This document shows positions 52,563 through 62,067 of a DNA stretch of 64,000 nucleotides, piece after piece (position 1 is the stretch's first letter; every line of letters starts with the position of its first letter). Made by a program: the position numbers and the translations under genes. Source of the stretch: an uncultured Acidimicrobiales bacterium (GTDB taxonomy: Bacteria; Actinomycetota; Acidimicrobiia; Acidimicrobiales; Aldehydirespiratoraceae); contig CAJQPN010000003.1 of the NCBI GenBank assembly GCA_905480195.1, positions 1 to 64,000 on the forward strand. Reading direction: 5' to 3'. Below the pieces are notes generated by a model that was not told the origin of the DNA, made no database searches, and worked only from the letters and a program-made list of their open reading frames with translations.

Positions 52563-53768
52563 ATGGAATTTGGACTCTTCTTCAACGGGTATCTCCCCGG
52601 GCCCGCGGCCCACGACCCCGAGTCTGAGCACCTCATGCTCATGCGTGAAGCGCACTACGCGATCCATGCCGACGACTTCAATTGGAAGTACACCTGGTTC
52701 GGCGAGCACCACGGCCTCACCGAGTACAGCCACATGTCCGCCCCGTACCCGTTCATGGGGTACGTGGCCGGTCAGACCAAACGTATCCACATCGGTTCGG
52801 CCATCACTTCGTTTCCCACTACCAAGGAGCACCCGGTTCGCATCGCCGAGCGCGCCGCGATGATGGACCACCTCAGCGAGGGTCGGTTCGAGTTCGGAAC
52901 CGGCCGTGGTGCGGGCAGCCACGAAGTCCGAACCTTCAATGGCACCGAGCTGTCCGAGACCAAGGCCATGTGGGATGAGGTCGTTCACGAGATTCCTCGC
53001 ATGTGGGAGCAGAAGGACTACCAGTACGACGGCACACACTTCTCGGTGCCGACGCCGCACAACATCGTTCCGAAGCCCTACGGCAACGGTCATCCGCCGA
53101 TCTGGGTGGCCTGCGGCAACCCAGCCACCTTCGCCAAGGCCGGCTCGCTCGGCATAGGGGCCATCGCGTTCAATTTCGAGCCGATCCACAACCTCAAGGG
53201 CCGAGTCGAGGCCTACAAGGAAGCCGCCGAGAACGTGACCGATCAAATTGGTCAGTACCAGAACAACAACGTCATGATGACCAACGCCGTTATCTGCCTC
53301 GAAGACCGCGAAGAGGCCCGGGCGATGGCCAAACGAAACCTGCGCGGCTACCGAGTGACCATGGTCAACCTCTATCACGACTCGATGCCGCAGAGCCCCG
53401 ACGCAGTCGTATGGCCGAACCCCCGCGATCGTTTCGAACTCGACGATTCGATGCTCGACTTCGCTATCGAGGGCGGCTACATGCTCTGTGGCAACCCTGA
53501 AGAGGTATGCGAGCAAGTGCAGGCATACCAGGACGTCGGTTGCGACCAGCTCGTGTTCGGAACCCCCGACGAGGGCTACACCCACGACCAGGTCATCGAG
53601 ATGATCGAGTGTTTCGGCAACGGCGTGATCCCCGAGTTCGACACGGATCCGGTCCACCGCACAACTCGGATGCGCGAAGCCGCCGTGCGGCGCTTTCCCG
53701 AGTTCAACGGCGAGATCGACCCGGTCGTCAATCAGGCGGTGCCGCCAGCATTTCCGATCAGCGTCTGA
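52563..53768 (+). CDS. LLM-class flavin-dependent monooxygenase/oxidoreductase
   Basis: A 401-residue bacterial luciferase-like enzyme. The N-terminus MEFGLFFNGYLPG begins the beta-barrel, and TWFGEHHGLTEY, RIHIGSAITSF and GRFEFGTGRGAGSHEV are classic LLM segments. It uses reduced FMN (or F420) with O2; which cofactor applies cannot be decided here. The substrate is unknown, but the KstR-like operator suggests a lipid or sterol pathway. The ATG has AGGGG about 10 bases upstream. The 3' end forms a small hairpin with the convergent VOC gene. Confidence 0.88.
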   Translation: MEFGLFFNGYLPGPAAHDPESEHLMLMREAHYAIHADDFNWKYTWFGEHHGLTEYSHMSAPYPFMGYVAGQTKRIHIGSAITSFPTTKEHPVRIAERAAMMDHLSEGRFEFGTGRGAGSHEVRTFNGTELSETKAMWDEVVHEIPRMWEQKDYQYDGTHFSVPTPHNIVPKPYGNGHPPIWVACGNPATFAKAGSLGIGAIAFNFEPIHNLKGRVEAYKEAAENVTDQIGQYQNNNVMMTNAVICLEDREEARAMAKRNLRGYRVTMVNLYHDSMPQSPDAVVWPNPRDRFELDDSMLDFAIEGGYMLCGNPEEVCEQVQAYQDVGCDQLVFGTPDEGYTHDQVIEMIECFGNGVIPEFDTDPVHRTTRMREAAVRRFPEFNGEIDPVVNQAVPPAFPISV

Positions 53769-53782
53769 GCCTTTGCGCTCAG
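53765..53782. terminator. Short hairpin between convergent genes
   Basis: CTGAGC, a six-base loop and GCTCAG form a 6-bp stem spanning the LLM stop codon and the end of the VOC gene. No U-tract follows on either side, so it is only a candidate bidirectional terminator. Confidence 0.3.
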
Positions 53783-54231
53783 TCGCTCGGGATGTCGAAC
53801 TCCCCGACCAAGACCTGCATGTCGCCGAGTGGCCCGCCCGGCGCGAGGAAATGTTCGTAGTAGCGACTGAACCGTCCCTGCAGCACGTTGTCGATCTTGG
53901 CCTGGTCGTACTCGAGCGTAAAAAAGCTCCGATGGCCGAGCTCAGCGGCGCTGGTCCGGCTGGCGTCGGCGTCCGCAACCGCCCAAACCACGCCGATCAG
54001 TCCCTCTCCCCGCTCGTCGAGGATCTTCTGGACATGGCTTTCAATGCCCTCGATGGGGGCGACGAGCTCGATGCCACCGTCCCACGACATGAGAATCTGC
54101 ACGCCGAACAGCGCCGCCTCGTCGTCATCCGCGCTCTCAAACGCACAGCCGAGCAACTTCTCAAAGTACGCCCGTCCCGCCTCCAGGTCGCGCACCGCCA
54201 TCACAACCCGATTGACGCCTCGTTCTCTCAT
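53779..54231 (-). CDS. VOC (glyoxalase/dioxygenase) superfamily protein
   Basis: A 150-residue two-module vicinal-oxygen-chelate fold. The N-terminal module is NRVVMAVRDLEAGRAYFEKLLG and GIELVAPIEG; the second is GLIGVVWAVADADASRTSAAELGH, ending GDMQVLVGEFDIPSD. Metal ligands cannot be assigned with confidence: the His/Glu positions are only partly conserved. Function unknown, perhaps methylmalonyl-CoA epimerase-like or a degradation-pathway enzyme. Transcribed away from the CitE-like gene. Confidence 0.78.
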   Translation of the reverse strand: MRERGVNRVVMAVRDLEAGRAYFEKLLGCAFESADDDEAALFGVQILMSWDGGIELVAPIEGIESHVQKILDERGEGLIGVVWAVADADASRTSAAELGHRSFFTLEYDQAKIDNVLQGRFSRYYEHFLAPGGPLGDMQVLVGEFDIPSD

Positions 54232-54291
54232 CGGTCCATGATGGGTTCTCGCATGACGACACGCTGCCAGACGGCCGCGTAGGGTGCCAAC

Positions 54292-55128
54292 GTGCTGCCT
54301 CGACGGATTCGCTCATTGCTCTTCGCCCCCGCCGTTCGGCCCGATCTGGTGCGAAAGATGCCGGCCACCGGCGCCGATGCAATAGTGATCGACCTCGAGG
54401 ACGCCACGCCACCCGACGCGAAGGAAACCGGACGCGAAGAACTTCGCGCAGCCGTCGTTGACATAGCGGGGACGATCCCGATCCTCGCTCGGATCAACGA
54501 CGCATCCACACCATGGTTCCACGACGATCTCGACTCGCTCCCCGAGGGACTCGATGCCCTTGTCGTCCCCAAACTCGAAACGGTTGGCGGTCTCGACGCC
54601 CTTCAGCGAGGCCTGGAGGCTCGGGGCCTCGATCTCCCCGTCGTGGGAGGAATCGAGACCGCGCTCGGGGTGGCAGATGCTCGAGCGCTCCTGACGCACC
54701 CTGTCGTCGCCGCGGCCTACTTCGGCGCCGAAGACTTCATCGCTGACATGGGCGGTGTCCGCACGACATCGAACCACGAGGTCACCGTTGCCCGATCTCA
54801 TGTCGCCGTCGCCGGCCGTCTGGCCGAGATCCCCATGCTCGACATGATCACCGCCAACTTTCAAGACGATGAACGCTGCCGCCGAGAATGTGATGAAGCG
54901 CGTGAGCTCGGTTACCACGGAAAGCTCTGCATTCACCCTGCACAAGTGACGATCGCCAACGAAGCGTTCACACCTTCGACCGAGGAGATCGAGCGAGCCC
55001 ACCGGATTCTGGCCGCCTACGAGGACGGCAAGGCAAGAGGAATCGCCTCGATCGCCTTCGAAGGCCGAATGGTCGATGAGCCGGTGGCAGTCCAAGCCCG
55101 TCGGGTGATCTTGCTGGCTGAGGATTAG
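54292..55128 (+). CDS. HpcH/HpaI aldolase, citrate lyase beta (CitE)-like protein
   Basis: A 278-residue TIM-barrel C-C lyase. The motif [20 protein letters not shown] near residue 30 holds the metal-binding acidic residue. [26 protein letters not shown] with the second acidic ligand, and [10 protein letters not shown] complete the CitE signature. Such enzymes cleave malyl-, citramalyl- or methylmalyl-CoA. It converges with a MaoC hydratase (stops overlap by 4 bases), the pair expected for mesaconyl-CoA/methylmalyl-CoA chemistry. TAGGGT is 6 bases before the GTG start. Confidence 0.87.
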   Translation: MLPRRIRSLLFAPAVRPDLVRKMPATGADAIVIDLEDATPPDAKETGREELRAAVVDIAGTIPILARINDASTPWFHDDLDSLPEGLDALVVPKLETVGGLDALQRGLEARGLDLPVVGGIETALGVADARALLTHPVVAAAYFGAEDFIADMGGVRTTSNHEVTVARSHVAVAGRLAEIPMLDMITANFQDDERCRRECDEARELGYHGKLCIHPAQVTIANEAFTPSTEEIERAHRILAAYEDGKARGIASIAFEGRMVDEPVAVQARRVILLAED

Positions 55129-55601
55129 TCGTCGGCTGGCCTGGCCAACATCAGTGCGTTCCGGACCGCACGACAGACGAGTAGATCATTCTGATTGAAG
55201 GCCCGGTGCTCGAACGTCACGATGCCTTGACCGGGGCGCGAGATCGAAGCACGTCGGCCCAGCACCTCCGACTCGACCCGAATCGTGTCGCCATGGAACA
55301 GCGGTGCAGGGAACGTCGTTTCTTCGAAACCCAGGTTGGCGACCGTCGTGCCCAAGGTTGTCTCGTGCACGGAGATGCCGACCACCAGGCTGAGGGTAAG
55401 CAACGAATTGACGAGCGGCCGGCCGAATTCGGTCTCGTGTTCGCAGTAGTCGGCATCGAGATGCAGCCAGGCAGGGTTCATGGTCATCGTCGTGAACCCG
55501 ACGTTGTCGGCCTCGGTGATCGTGCGACGGATGACGTGGTGAATGACCAAACCCTCGTCAAGCTCCTCCAACCACTTGCCAGACACCGGACGCTCGGTCA
55601 T
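55125..55601 (-). CDS. MaoC-like (hot-dog) acyl-CoA hydratase
   Basis: A 158-residue hot-dog fold protein: [21 protein letters not shown] carries the hydratase Asp/His-type motif (usual form DxxPxH; here DADYCEH), then [18 protein letters not shown] and [10 protein letters not shown]-like segments. Near neighbours hydrate enoyl- or mesaconyl-CoA. The start was set at [13 protein letters not shown]; a TAGTGT box lies 7 bases upstream. Adjacent to the CitE-like gene and divergent from the molybdopterin enzyme. Confidence 0.82.
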   Translation of the reverse strand: MTERPVSGKWLEELDEGLVIHHVIRRTITEADNVGFTTMTMNPAWLHLDADYCEHETEFGRPLVNSLLTLSLVVGISVHETTLGTTVANLGFEETTFPAPLFHGDTIRVESEVLGRRASISRPGQGIVTFEHRAFNQNDLLVCRAVRNALMLARPADD

Positions 55602-55616
55602 GGCGCGGACACTACT

Positions 55617-55634
55617 CCCCGGTTCGAACCCGGG
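55617..55634. promoter_or_regulatory. Inverted repeat centred on GGTTCGAACC
   Basis: Between the divergent MaoC and molybdopterin-enzyme starts, CCCCGGTTCGAACCCGGG has a perfect inner palindrome and one mismatch outside it. It can also be drawn as a tRNA T-arm (CCCGG, loop TTCGAAC, CCGGG). No tRNA body flanks it, so an operator is the better reading. Confidence 0.4.
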
Positions 55635-55653
55635 CACTACGGTGACGCCAACT

Positions 55654-57897
55654 ATGAGCACTGTCGAGCGCACCGTTTGTGATCCAAACTGCCATGCCAA
55701 CCCGAAGTGTGGGCTCAGCGCAACGGTCGAGAACGGGCGGATCGTCGAGATCGGCCCCGCTGACTACCCGATCGAGGGTTTCGAGAACCGGATCTGCCTG
55801 CTCGGCCGGGCGCGACTCGAACAGCAGTACCACCCTGGTCGACTGACCAAGCCGCTCAAGCGGGTCGGCACGCGAGGCCGGGGGGAGTGGGAGGAGATCT
55901 CCTGGGCCGAAGCCGCTCGCTTGTTCGTTGAGGCGCAGAAGCGCATCGCTGCCGAATACGGCGAACGAGCGATCTCGTTCCAACAGATCTCTGGCGCCTA
56001 TGGCCTTTTGACGCGCAATTCGCCGGTCCGGTACGCGTCGCTCACCGGCGCCACGGTAATCCGGTCGAGCGGCATCGACTTCGGTGTCGCCAAGGGTCTC
56101 GAGGCGATGTTCGGCATACCGGCCAGCACCTACTTCTCCCCTGGTGGTCACTCCCACGACGACGCCATCAACTCCGAACTCACAATCATCTGGGGTGGAA
56201 ACCCAGCAGTCACCAAGCGCGTCGATCAGACAGCCCTGAGACGTGCCCGAAAGGCTGGCACCACCCTGATCTGTATCGACCCGGTCCGCAGCGAAACGGC
56301 GAAAATGTCCGATGAGTGGATCTCGCTTCGCCCCGGCAGCGATGGTGCGCTCGCCTGGTCACTCGTCCATCAGTTACTCAGCACCGACAGGTTCGACAAC
56401 GATTTCGTGTCGACACACACGAACCTTCCGTTCCTCGTCGACGCCGAGTCCGCCACCCTCCTTCGCAAGGAAGGAGAGCCGGCGGTCTGGTGCGCAGCCA
56501 GCGACAGGGTCGTCCCCCTCTCAGCCGCAGTCGAGCCGGCCCTGCGAGTCGACCACTCCGAGGCAGGACGGAGGGTCATCTCAGTCTTCAGCGAAATCGA
56601 ACGTTTGGCCGCCGAATTCCCCACCGACACGGCCGAGCAACTCACCGGGGTGCCAGCCGACATCATCGAGTCGCTTGCTACCCGCTACATCGATGCCGAT
56701 CCAGCTGCGATCCGAATCGGTTATGGCGTGGACCGCTGGTATAACGCCGATCTGAACGCGCGTGCGATCGCAATGCTGGCGTGCCTCGGCGGCTACATCG
56801 GCCTCCCCGGCGGAGGAGTCAGCCTCGAAGGCGGCAACCAGAGCCTCCCGATCAAGTCGACTCACTTCGCAATGCCTGGCCGAAGGCGCCCGGAGCTCCT
56901 CTCCATGATGGAGGCCGATTCTGCGGTGATCGATGGCGCTCCGTACCCGGTCAAGATGACATGCATCTCACTCGGCAACCCCTTCAACCAGGTGAAGCCC
57001 AACCGCAACAAGGTCCTCGCCGAACACGTCGCTGCGCTCGAGTTCATCTGCGTGATCGATCAGTTCATGACCGACACTGCGAAATGGGCTGATCTCGTGT
57101 TGCCGGCTTGTTCGATCTTCGAAAAGGACGATGTCGTCGTCGACCGGTTCATCCAACTGCAGCAACGCATCGTCGAACCGGTGGGCGAGGCGAAATCTGA
57201 CTTCCAGATCTTCCGCCTGCTTGCCGACGAATACGGCGTCGGCGAACACTTTTCCGAGCCTCAGGACGTCTACCTCGACGAGATGCTTAACGATGACTCA
57301 CCACCGCTTGCCGAGGTGAACATGGAACGGCTCCGTCGCGAGAAGGTCGTATTTCCCTGGCCTACGAACGAGCCTTACGTCGGGTTCCGCGACCGTGTAT
57401 TCCCGACACCGTCAGGGCGAATCGAGTTCTTCACCGAGCACCTCCGTGAGCACGGTGCCGAGCTTCCGTACTTCCGTGAGCCGATCGAAGCATCGCCTCA
57501 GCACCCTCTGTTCGAGCACTTCCCTCTCGTGCTGTTGTCGTCTCACAGCCGCCATCGGATCCACTCGACGTTTGCGAATCTCGAGATGACGAAGCGAAGT
57601 GAGCCGGAGCCGGTAGTGCGCATCAGCCTGGCCGACGCCCGAGCACGCAACGTCCGCGATGGGGAGATCGTCGAGGTCATCAACAACCGTGGTCGCGTCG
57701 TGATCCGATGTGCCATCGACGAAACGATCAGAGAGGGCTGCGTGCTCATCCGGGAAGGCCACTGGATCGACGACTTCATCGAGGGGGACGCATACGGGCT
57801 CACGCATGATCATCACAGTCCGACGACAGAGAATTACGCCCACTACGACGTGCTTGTCGAGCTTCGGCGGATCGTGCAGACCGACACCTACGCCTGA
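55654..57897 (+). CDS. Molybdopterin oxidoreductase, DMSO-reductase family catalytic subunit
   Basis: A 747-residue Mo/W-bisMGD enzyme. The N-terminal [4Fe-4S] site is C9-x3-C13-x5-C19 with the fourth Cys at 48 (NRICLLGRA). MGD-binding segments follow ([48 protein letters not shown], and later [20 protein letters not shown]). The C-terminal domain has [21 protein letters not shown]. No twin-Arg signal is visible, so it is probably cytoplasmic. The region where a Cys/Ser/Sec Mo ligand is expected ([12 protein letters not shown]) has no Cys. Substrate unresolved; no accessory subunit gene is adjacent. Confidence 0.88.
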   Translation: MSTVERTVCDPNCHANPKCGLSATVENGRIVEIGPADYPIEGFENRICLLGRARLEQQYHPGRLTKPLKRVGTRGRGEWEEISWAEAARLFVEAQKRIAAEYGERAISFQQISGAYGLLTRNSPVRYASLTGATVIRSSGIDFGVAKGLEAMFGIPASTYFSPGGHSHDDAINSELTIIWGGNPAVTKRVDQTALRRARKAGTTLICIDPVRSETAKMSDEWISLRPGSDGALAWSLVHQLLSTDRFDNDFVSTHTNLPFLVDAESATLLRKEGEPAVWCAASDRVVPLSAAVEPALRVDHSEAGRRVISVFSEIERLAAEFPTDTAEQLTGVPADIIESLATRYIDADPAAIRIGYGVDRWYNADLNARAIAMLACLGGYIGLPGGGVSLEGGNQSLPIKSTHFAMPGRRRPELLSMMEADSAVIDGAPYPVKMTCISLGNPFNQVKPNRNKVLAEHVAALEFICVIDQFMTDTAKWADLVLPACSIFEKDDVVVDRFIQLQQRIVEPVGEAKSDFQIFRLLADEYGVGEHFSEPQDVYLDEMLNDDSPPLAEVNMERLRREKVVFPWPTNEPYVGFRDRVFPTPSGRIEFFTEHLREHGAELPYFREPIEASPQHPLFEHFPLVLLSSHSRHRIHSTFANLEMTKRSEPEPVVRISLADARARNVRDGEIVEVINNRGRVVIRCAIDETIREGCVLIREGHWIDDFIEGDAYGLTHDHHSPTTENYAHYDVLVELRRIVQTDTYA

Positions 57898-58334
57898 GGT
57901 CGGACCAAATCCTCGGTGATCGGCTCAGCAAGTTCGAGCATGCACACAACCCGTTCGCGCCCTTCGGTCACGACCAGTGCGCTGAGGTCGACTCGGGGTA
58001 GATCGGTCCGCACTGCGAGCGAGCCCAATGCCCGATCAAACATCTCTACACAGGTCTCGGGCCCATCACCGATCGCAAAGACCTGCGCGAGGTGGGCGCG
58101 CTGGCACGGCACACCGTAGAGAGCGTCGACCACATCGGGAATCGGCCCCCGCACGCAGTCGCCAATCCGCAGATGGACCGTGCCGAGTTCACCAGGCTCG
58201 AGAATCGAACCCGAAGGTGATCGCAGGGTCTGATCGGCAACAACCGAACGGCTGCAGCCGCCGAGCACAAGCATCACGACAGCGAGGCGCAGCAGCGACA
58301 AGGGCGGCCCACACCCGCGCCTCAACCTCGGCAC
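57888..58334 (-). CDS. Septum_form-like lipoprotein
   Basis: About 148 residues. A hydrophobic signal (LLRLAVVMLVLGGCSRS) with lipobox LGGC leads to a small domain: LRIGDCVRGP, then VPCQRAHLAQVF with two Cys that could pair, resembling the septum-formation (Septum_form) domain of actinobacterial envelope proteins. The start is uncertain; GTG at 58334 is chosen over upstream TTG or GTG codons. The 3' end overlaps the molybdopterin-enzyme gene by 10 bases, convergently. Confidence 0.65.
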   Translation of the reverse strand: MPRLRRGCGPPLSLLRLAVVMLVLGGCSRSVVADQTLRSPSGSILEPGELGTVHLRIGDCVRGPIPDVVDALYGVPCQRAHLAQVFAIGDGPETCVEMFDRALGSLAVRTDLPRVDLSALVVTEGRERVVCMLELAEPITEDLVRPQA

Positions 58335-58360
58335 ATCCCTCTCACCAGTAGCCTGCACCA

Positions 58361-59716
58361 ATGCCTCTCCATGACCTGATCATCATCGGTGCCGGCAGCG
58401 GCAATTCCATAATTGGTCCCGAACACGATGACATGGATGTGGCGATCGTCGAGCGCGGACTTTTCGGTGGGACGTGCATGAATGTCGGCTGTATTCCTTC
58501 GAAGATGCTGGTGTACACCGCCGAGATCGCCGAGTTGGCCGCCAACATCGGTCCGAAACTCGGGGTTCACACCACGTTTGCAGGGGCCGATTGGCCGGCT
58601 ATCCGCGACCGGGTGTTCAACCGGATCGATCCGATCGCAGCCGATGGCGAGCAGTACCGCAAGGGTCTCGACAACGTGACCGTGTACCAGCACGACGCCG
58701 TGTTCACCGGACCCAAGCAAGTTCAGGTCGGCGACGAAACCATCACCGCCGACAAGATCGTGATTGCGGCCGGAGCGCGGCCCTGGGTACCGCCGATCGA
58801 CGGTCTCGACGCCGTTGGTTTCCACACGTCCGACACGATCATGCGACTCGACACGCTACCGCGACGGCTTGCCGTCCTCGGCGGCGGCTACATCGCCACT
58901 GAACTCGGCAACGTGTTCGGCATGCTCGGCAGCGAGGTGACCTTCATCGTCCGAAGCGATGCCATGCTACGCAACGAGGACGAGGCGATATCTGCTGCGT
59001 TCACCGATGCGTACAAGCAGAAGTTTGACATCCGCTTCATGTCAGGGGTCACCGCAGTACGTCGTGAGGGCGATGAGATCGTCCTTGACCTGTTCCCCTC
59101 TCACGAGGAACTACGAGTCGACGAAGTGCTGGTCGCCACCGGTCGGGTGCCCAACGGCGATCAGCTCAACCTTGCTGCCCACGGTTTCGCCCTCGACGAG
59201 AAGGGTTATCTGATCACCGACTCAAACCTTCTAACCAACATCGACGGAGTGTTCGCGCTGGGTGACGTCACCAACCCGGTGCAGCTCAAACACGTGGCGA
59301 ACCACGAAGCGAAAGTCGTACGCCACAATCTCGCCAACCCCGACTCGATGATCGAGGTCAACCACGAGTTCATCCCCCATGCCGTGTTCGGTCATCCCCA
59401 GGTTGCCTCTGTCGGCATGACTGAGCGTGACGCAATCACTGCCGGCCTCGACGTCACCTGTCACGTCCAGCACTACGGCTCGGCGGCGTACGGCTGGGCC
59501 ATGGAGGACACCACAAGCATCGTGAAGCTCGTGATGGACTCGGGTTCCCGTCGCCTGCTCGGCGCACACATCTGCGGACCTCAAGCCTCGACGCTCATCC
59601 AGCAGTTGATCCAAGGCATGGTCTTCGGCCAGACGGTCGATCAGATGGCAGCAGGTCAGTACTACATCCACCCTGCGTTGCCCGAGGTCATCGAGCAGGC
59701 GCTGCTCGAACTATGA
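58361..59716 (+). CDS. mtr: Mycothione reductase
   Basis: A 451-residue FAD-dependent disulfide reductase keeping mycothiol reduced with NADPH. N-terminal IIIGAGSGNSII is the FAD site. The redox pair Cys39/Cys44 lies in GGTCMNVGCIPSK. The NAD(P) motif is VLGGGYIATELGNVFG, and VFALGDVTNPVQLKHVANHEA and YGWAMEDTTSIVKLV are strongly mycothione reductase-like. The C-terminus HPALPEVIEQALLEL has the catalytic His and ends as this family does. A leaderless box TAGCCT sits 6 bases before the ATG. It is coupled to the downstream SDR by ATGA. Confidence 0.93.
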   Translation: MPLHDLIIIGAGSGNSIIGPEHDDMDVAIVERGLFGGTCMNVGCIPSKMLVYTAEIAELAANIGPKLGVHTTFAGADWPAIRDRVFNRIDPIAADGEQYRKGLDNVTVYQHDAVFTGPKQVQVGDETITADKIVIAAGARPWVPPIDGLDAVGFHTSDTIMRLDTLPRRLAVLGGGYIATELGNVFGMLGSEVTFIVRSDAMLRNEDEAISAAFTDAYKQKFDIRFMSGVTAVRREGDEIVLDLFPSHEELRVDEVLVATGRVPNGDQLNLAAHGFALDEKGYLITDSNLLTNIDGVFALGDVTNPVQLKHVANHEAKVVRHNLANPDSMIEVNHEFIPHAVFGHPQVASVGMTERDAITAGLDVTCHVQHYGSAAYGWAMEDTTSIVKLVMDSGSRRLLGAHICGPQASTLIQQLIQGMVFGQTVDQMAAGQYYIHPALPEVIEQALLEL

Positions 59717-60405
59717 GGGCGCTCGTCACCGGCGTCGGTCGGGGACTCGGTGCTGCCATCGCAACCGAGCTGGCCGGTCGCGGTGTCACGGTCATCGGCA
59801 CCGCACGCCGCAGTGTTGCCCCCGAGGCCGAACGATCGTGTACACAGATCGTGCAACTCGATCTCGCCGACCGCTCATCGATCGCTGCAGCCATCGACGA
59901 AGTGCACACCATGGGCGAACCCATCGATGTGCTCGTGAACAACGCCGGTCTTGACGGTCGGGCGGTCGGTGCCAGCGAACACGACCGCGGACCGCTCGAC
60001 ATCGACCCCGACGTATTCATGCGCCAGATCGAGGTCAACGCCCTCGGCCCGCTCTTGTTGTCTCGCGGTCTCGTCGACCTCCTTTTGGCCGCCAACACCC
60101 CGAAGATCGTCAACATCTCGTCTCAGCTCGGTCACCCCGAGGTTGTCCTTCGCACAGGCCGCGATGTCGGCTACAACGCCTCGAAAGCTGCACTCACGAC
60201 CACGAGTGCCACACTCGCTCGAGAACTTCCAGGGATAATCGTCGTGGCGGTCCATCCCGGTTGGGTTCGGACCGACATGGGAGGGCCCGATGCCGCGCTC
60301 GGTGTCGAGGAGTCCGCCGCACGGCTTGTCGACGCCATGTTGGCGCTTCGCGCCGAACAGACCGGCCGATTCCTCGACGTTGATGGGAACCCGTTCGCGC
60401 CGTAG
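59713..60405 (+). CDS. Short-chain dehydrogenase/reductase
   Basis: 230 residues, classical SDR: VTGVGRGLGAAIATELAGRG nucleotide motif, NNAGLDG, and catalytic Ser in NISSQLGH with YNASKAAL giving the YxxxK. ATG overlaps the mycothione reductase stop (ATGA), so the two are made together; a redox or aldehyde-detoxification role alongside mycothiol is plausible but unproven. It converges with the acyl-CoA synthetase gene with a 9-base gap. Confidence 0.88.
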   Translation: MRALVTGVGRGLGAAIATELAGRGVTVIGTARRSVAPEAERSCTQIVQLDLADRSSIAAAIDEVHTMGEPIDVLVNNAGLDGRAVGASEHDRGPLDIDPDVFMRQIEVNALGPLLLSRGLVDLLLAANTPKIVNISSQLGHPEVVLRTGRDVGYNASKAALTTTSATLARELPGIIVVAVHPGWVRTDMGGPDAALGVEESAARLVDAMLALRAEQTGRFLDVDGNPFAP

Positions 60406-60414
60406 TCCGGGCGG

Positions 60415-62028
60415 TCAGGAGCCCACCGACTCCTCGGCAGTCTTCCGAGCCCACTGATAGTCAGGCTTGCCGTTCGGCCCGCGCAAGATGCTGTCGACCC
60501 GGAAGATTCGTTTCGGTGTCTTGTAGGCAGCGATCTGGGTTCGGGCGTGGGCCACGAGCTCGTCGTCGGTCACACCGGCCCCGGGCTCGAGACTCAGGAC
60601 TGCGTTGACCGTCTGACCCCATCGTTCGTCGGGAAGACCGACCACATTGCAGTCGATGACGTCGGGGTGGGTCTTCAACGCCTCCTCGACCTCCTCCGGG
60701 TAAATCTTCTCCCCGCCAGAGTTGATGCAGACCGAGCCGCGACCAAGCAGCGTGATCGTGCCGTTTGCTTCGACCGTCGCGTAGTCGCCCGGAATCGAAT
60801 AGCGAACTCCATCGATCGTCGGAAACGTCTCCGCCGTCTTCTGTTCGTCCTTGAAATAGCCGAGCGGGACGATGCCTCGGTTCGCAAGACGGCCGATCTC
60901 GCCCGAACCGGGCTCCACGACGCGGCCATCATCGGCGATGACGACCGTCGTCTCACTCAACTGGAACCTTCCCGTGGTCGCCTCGCTTTCGCCCCTGGTG
61001 AGCTGCTGGCCCTGCCCTGGGCTCTCCGACGAACCCAGGCTGTCGAGCAAGGTCAACTGCTTGAATTCGAGGAACCGTGCTTTGGACTCCTTCGACCACA
61101 TCACGCCCGACGACATGATCTGGAACAGGCTCGACAGATCGTGAGGCACACCGGACGCGGCAGCACGGTCGAGTTCTTCGAGCATCGGTCGCGAGAAGGC
61201 CTCACCAACGATCGCCAACATCGTCAGACGGTGATAGGCGACGACTTCCCACAGCTCCTTCGCATCGAATGACCGGCTCGGAAGCGTGGCGACCGCGCCG
61301 CCGCAGCTGAGGACCTGGAGTGACACGATGCCCGATGTGCCGTGCATGAGGGGCGCACCCGCAAGGACCCGAGTTGTCCGACCCCGCCGGTGGAGCTCGA
61401 CTGCTGCGGCGACAGCATCATCGACAGTCTTGGGAACCCCGACGCCGAGCGGACGGTAGAACGCCGCAGAGTTTTTCTGCAGCTCAGCATGCGGCCACAT
61501 GACCGCCTTGGGGTGCCCGGTGGTGCCACCCGTGTAGAGAAACCACAGATCATCGCCTGATCGCTCGATTCGCGGTGCAGGTTCGAACTGTGCCAGGAGA
61601 TCGTCGTAGTGCACCGCACCGTCGAGCAGCGGGCCCCCACCAACCTGCACGAGAAGTTCGAGATCTGGGCACCGATCGTGCACATCGGCGATGCGGTCGG
61701 CGAGCGAGTGGTCGAAGAAAACTGCTTTCGCATCGGCGTTCGTGAGGAGATGGAGCAGCTCGTCGGAGAGGTAGCGATAGTTGACATTGCACGGCACCGC
61801 TCGCTGCTTGAACGCTGCAAACTGAACTTCTTCGTATTCAAAACCGTTGTACAGGTAGAGCCCGACCTTGTCGTCATGGCCAACCCCCGCTGCCCCGAGC
61901 GCTGCCGCTATGCGGGCCGAGCGATCCTCGAATTCGGACCACGTATGGGCGTCGAATCCGTGCGCAGCGGCGGTGGCCCCCGGAACTGCATCGACAATCC
62001 CCTCCCAAATCGACGCGAAGTTCGGCAT
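60415..62028 (-). CDS. Acyl-CoA synthetase, AMP-forming
   Basis: A 537-residue ANL-family ligase. The P-loop is LWFLYTGGTTGHPKAVMWPH, the core motif SSGVMWSKESK region follows, then the hinge GRGSVCINSGGEKIYPEEVEE and the C-terminal catalytic Lys in RGPNGKPDYQW. It activates a fatty or other carboxylic acid to its CoA ester; the chain length is unknown. The ATG is preceded by AGGAGGG, a strong Shine-Dalgarno. Divergent from glpD across a 39-base shared promoter region. Confidence 0.9.
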   Translation of the reverse strand: MPNFASIWEGIVDAVPGATAAAHGFDAHTWSEFEDRSARIAAALGAAGVGHDDKVGLYLYNGFEYEEVQFAAFKQRAVPCNVNYRYLSDELLHLLTNADAKAVFFDHSLADRIADVHDRCPDLELLVQVGGGPLLDGAVHYDDLLAQFEPAPRIERSGDDLWFLYTGGTTGHPKAVMWPHAELQKNSAAFYRPLGVGVPKTVDDAVAAAVELHRRGRTTRVLAGAPLMHGTSGIVSLQVLSCGGAVATLPSRSFDAKELWEVVAYHRLTMLAIVGEAFSRPMLEELDRAAASGVPHDLSSLFQIMSSGVMWSKESKARFLEFKQLTLLDSLGSSESPGQGQQLTRGESEATTGRFQLSETTVVIADDGRVVEPGSGEIGRLANRGIVPLGYFKDEQKTAETFPTIDGVRYSIPGDYATVEANGTITLLGRGSVCINSGGEKIYPEEVEEALKTHPDVIDCNVVGLPDERWGQTVNAVLSLEPGAGVTDDELVAHARTQIAAYKTPKRIFRVDSILRGPNGKPDYQWARKTAEESVGS

Positions 62029-62051
62029 CACGACCCTCCTGAATCTCGGTG

Positions 62052-62061
62052 AGCATAGGCT
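62052..62061. promoter_or_regulatory. Overlapping divergent -10 elements (AGCATAGGCT), second copy
   Basis: The 11-mer GAGCATAGGCT recurs, with TATGCT on the minus strand driving the acyl-CoA synthetase (5' leader of about 18 bases holding its Shine-Dalgarno) and TAGGCT on the plus strand 6 bases before the glpD GTG (leaderless). Confidence 0.5.
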
Positions 62062-62067
62062 TGCCAT

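Noticed and set aside
52431-53978. 515-codon minus-strand frame opposite the luciferase-like gene
   Set aside because: Spans three sense genes; Val/Asp/His-rich antisense composition.
55617-55634. A tRNA gene at the GGTTCGAACC repeat
   Set aside because: Only a T-arm-like element exists; no matching acceptor, D or anticodon arms on either strand.
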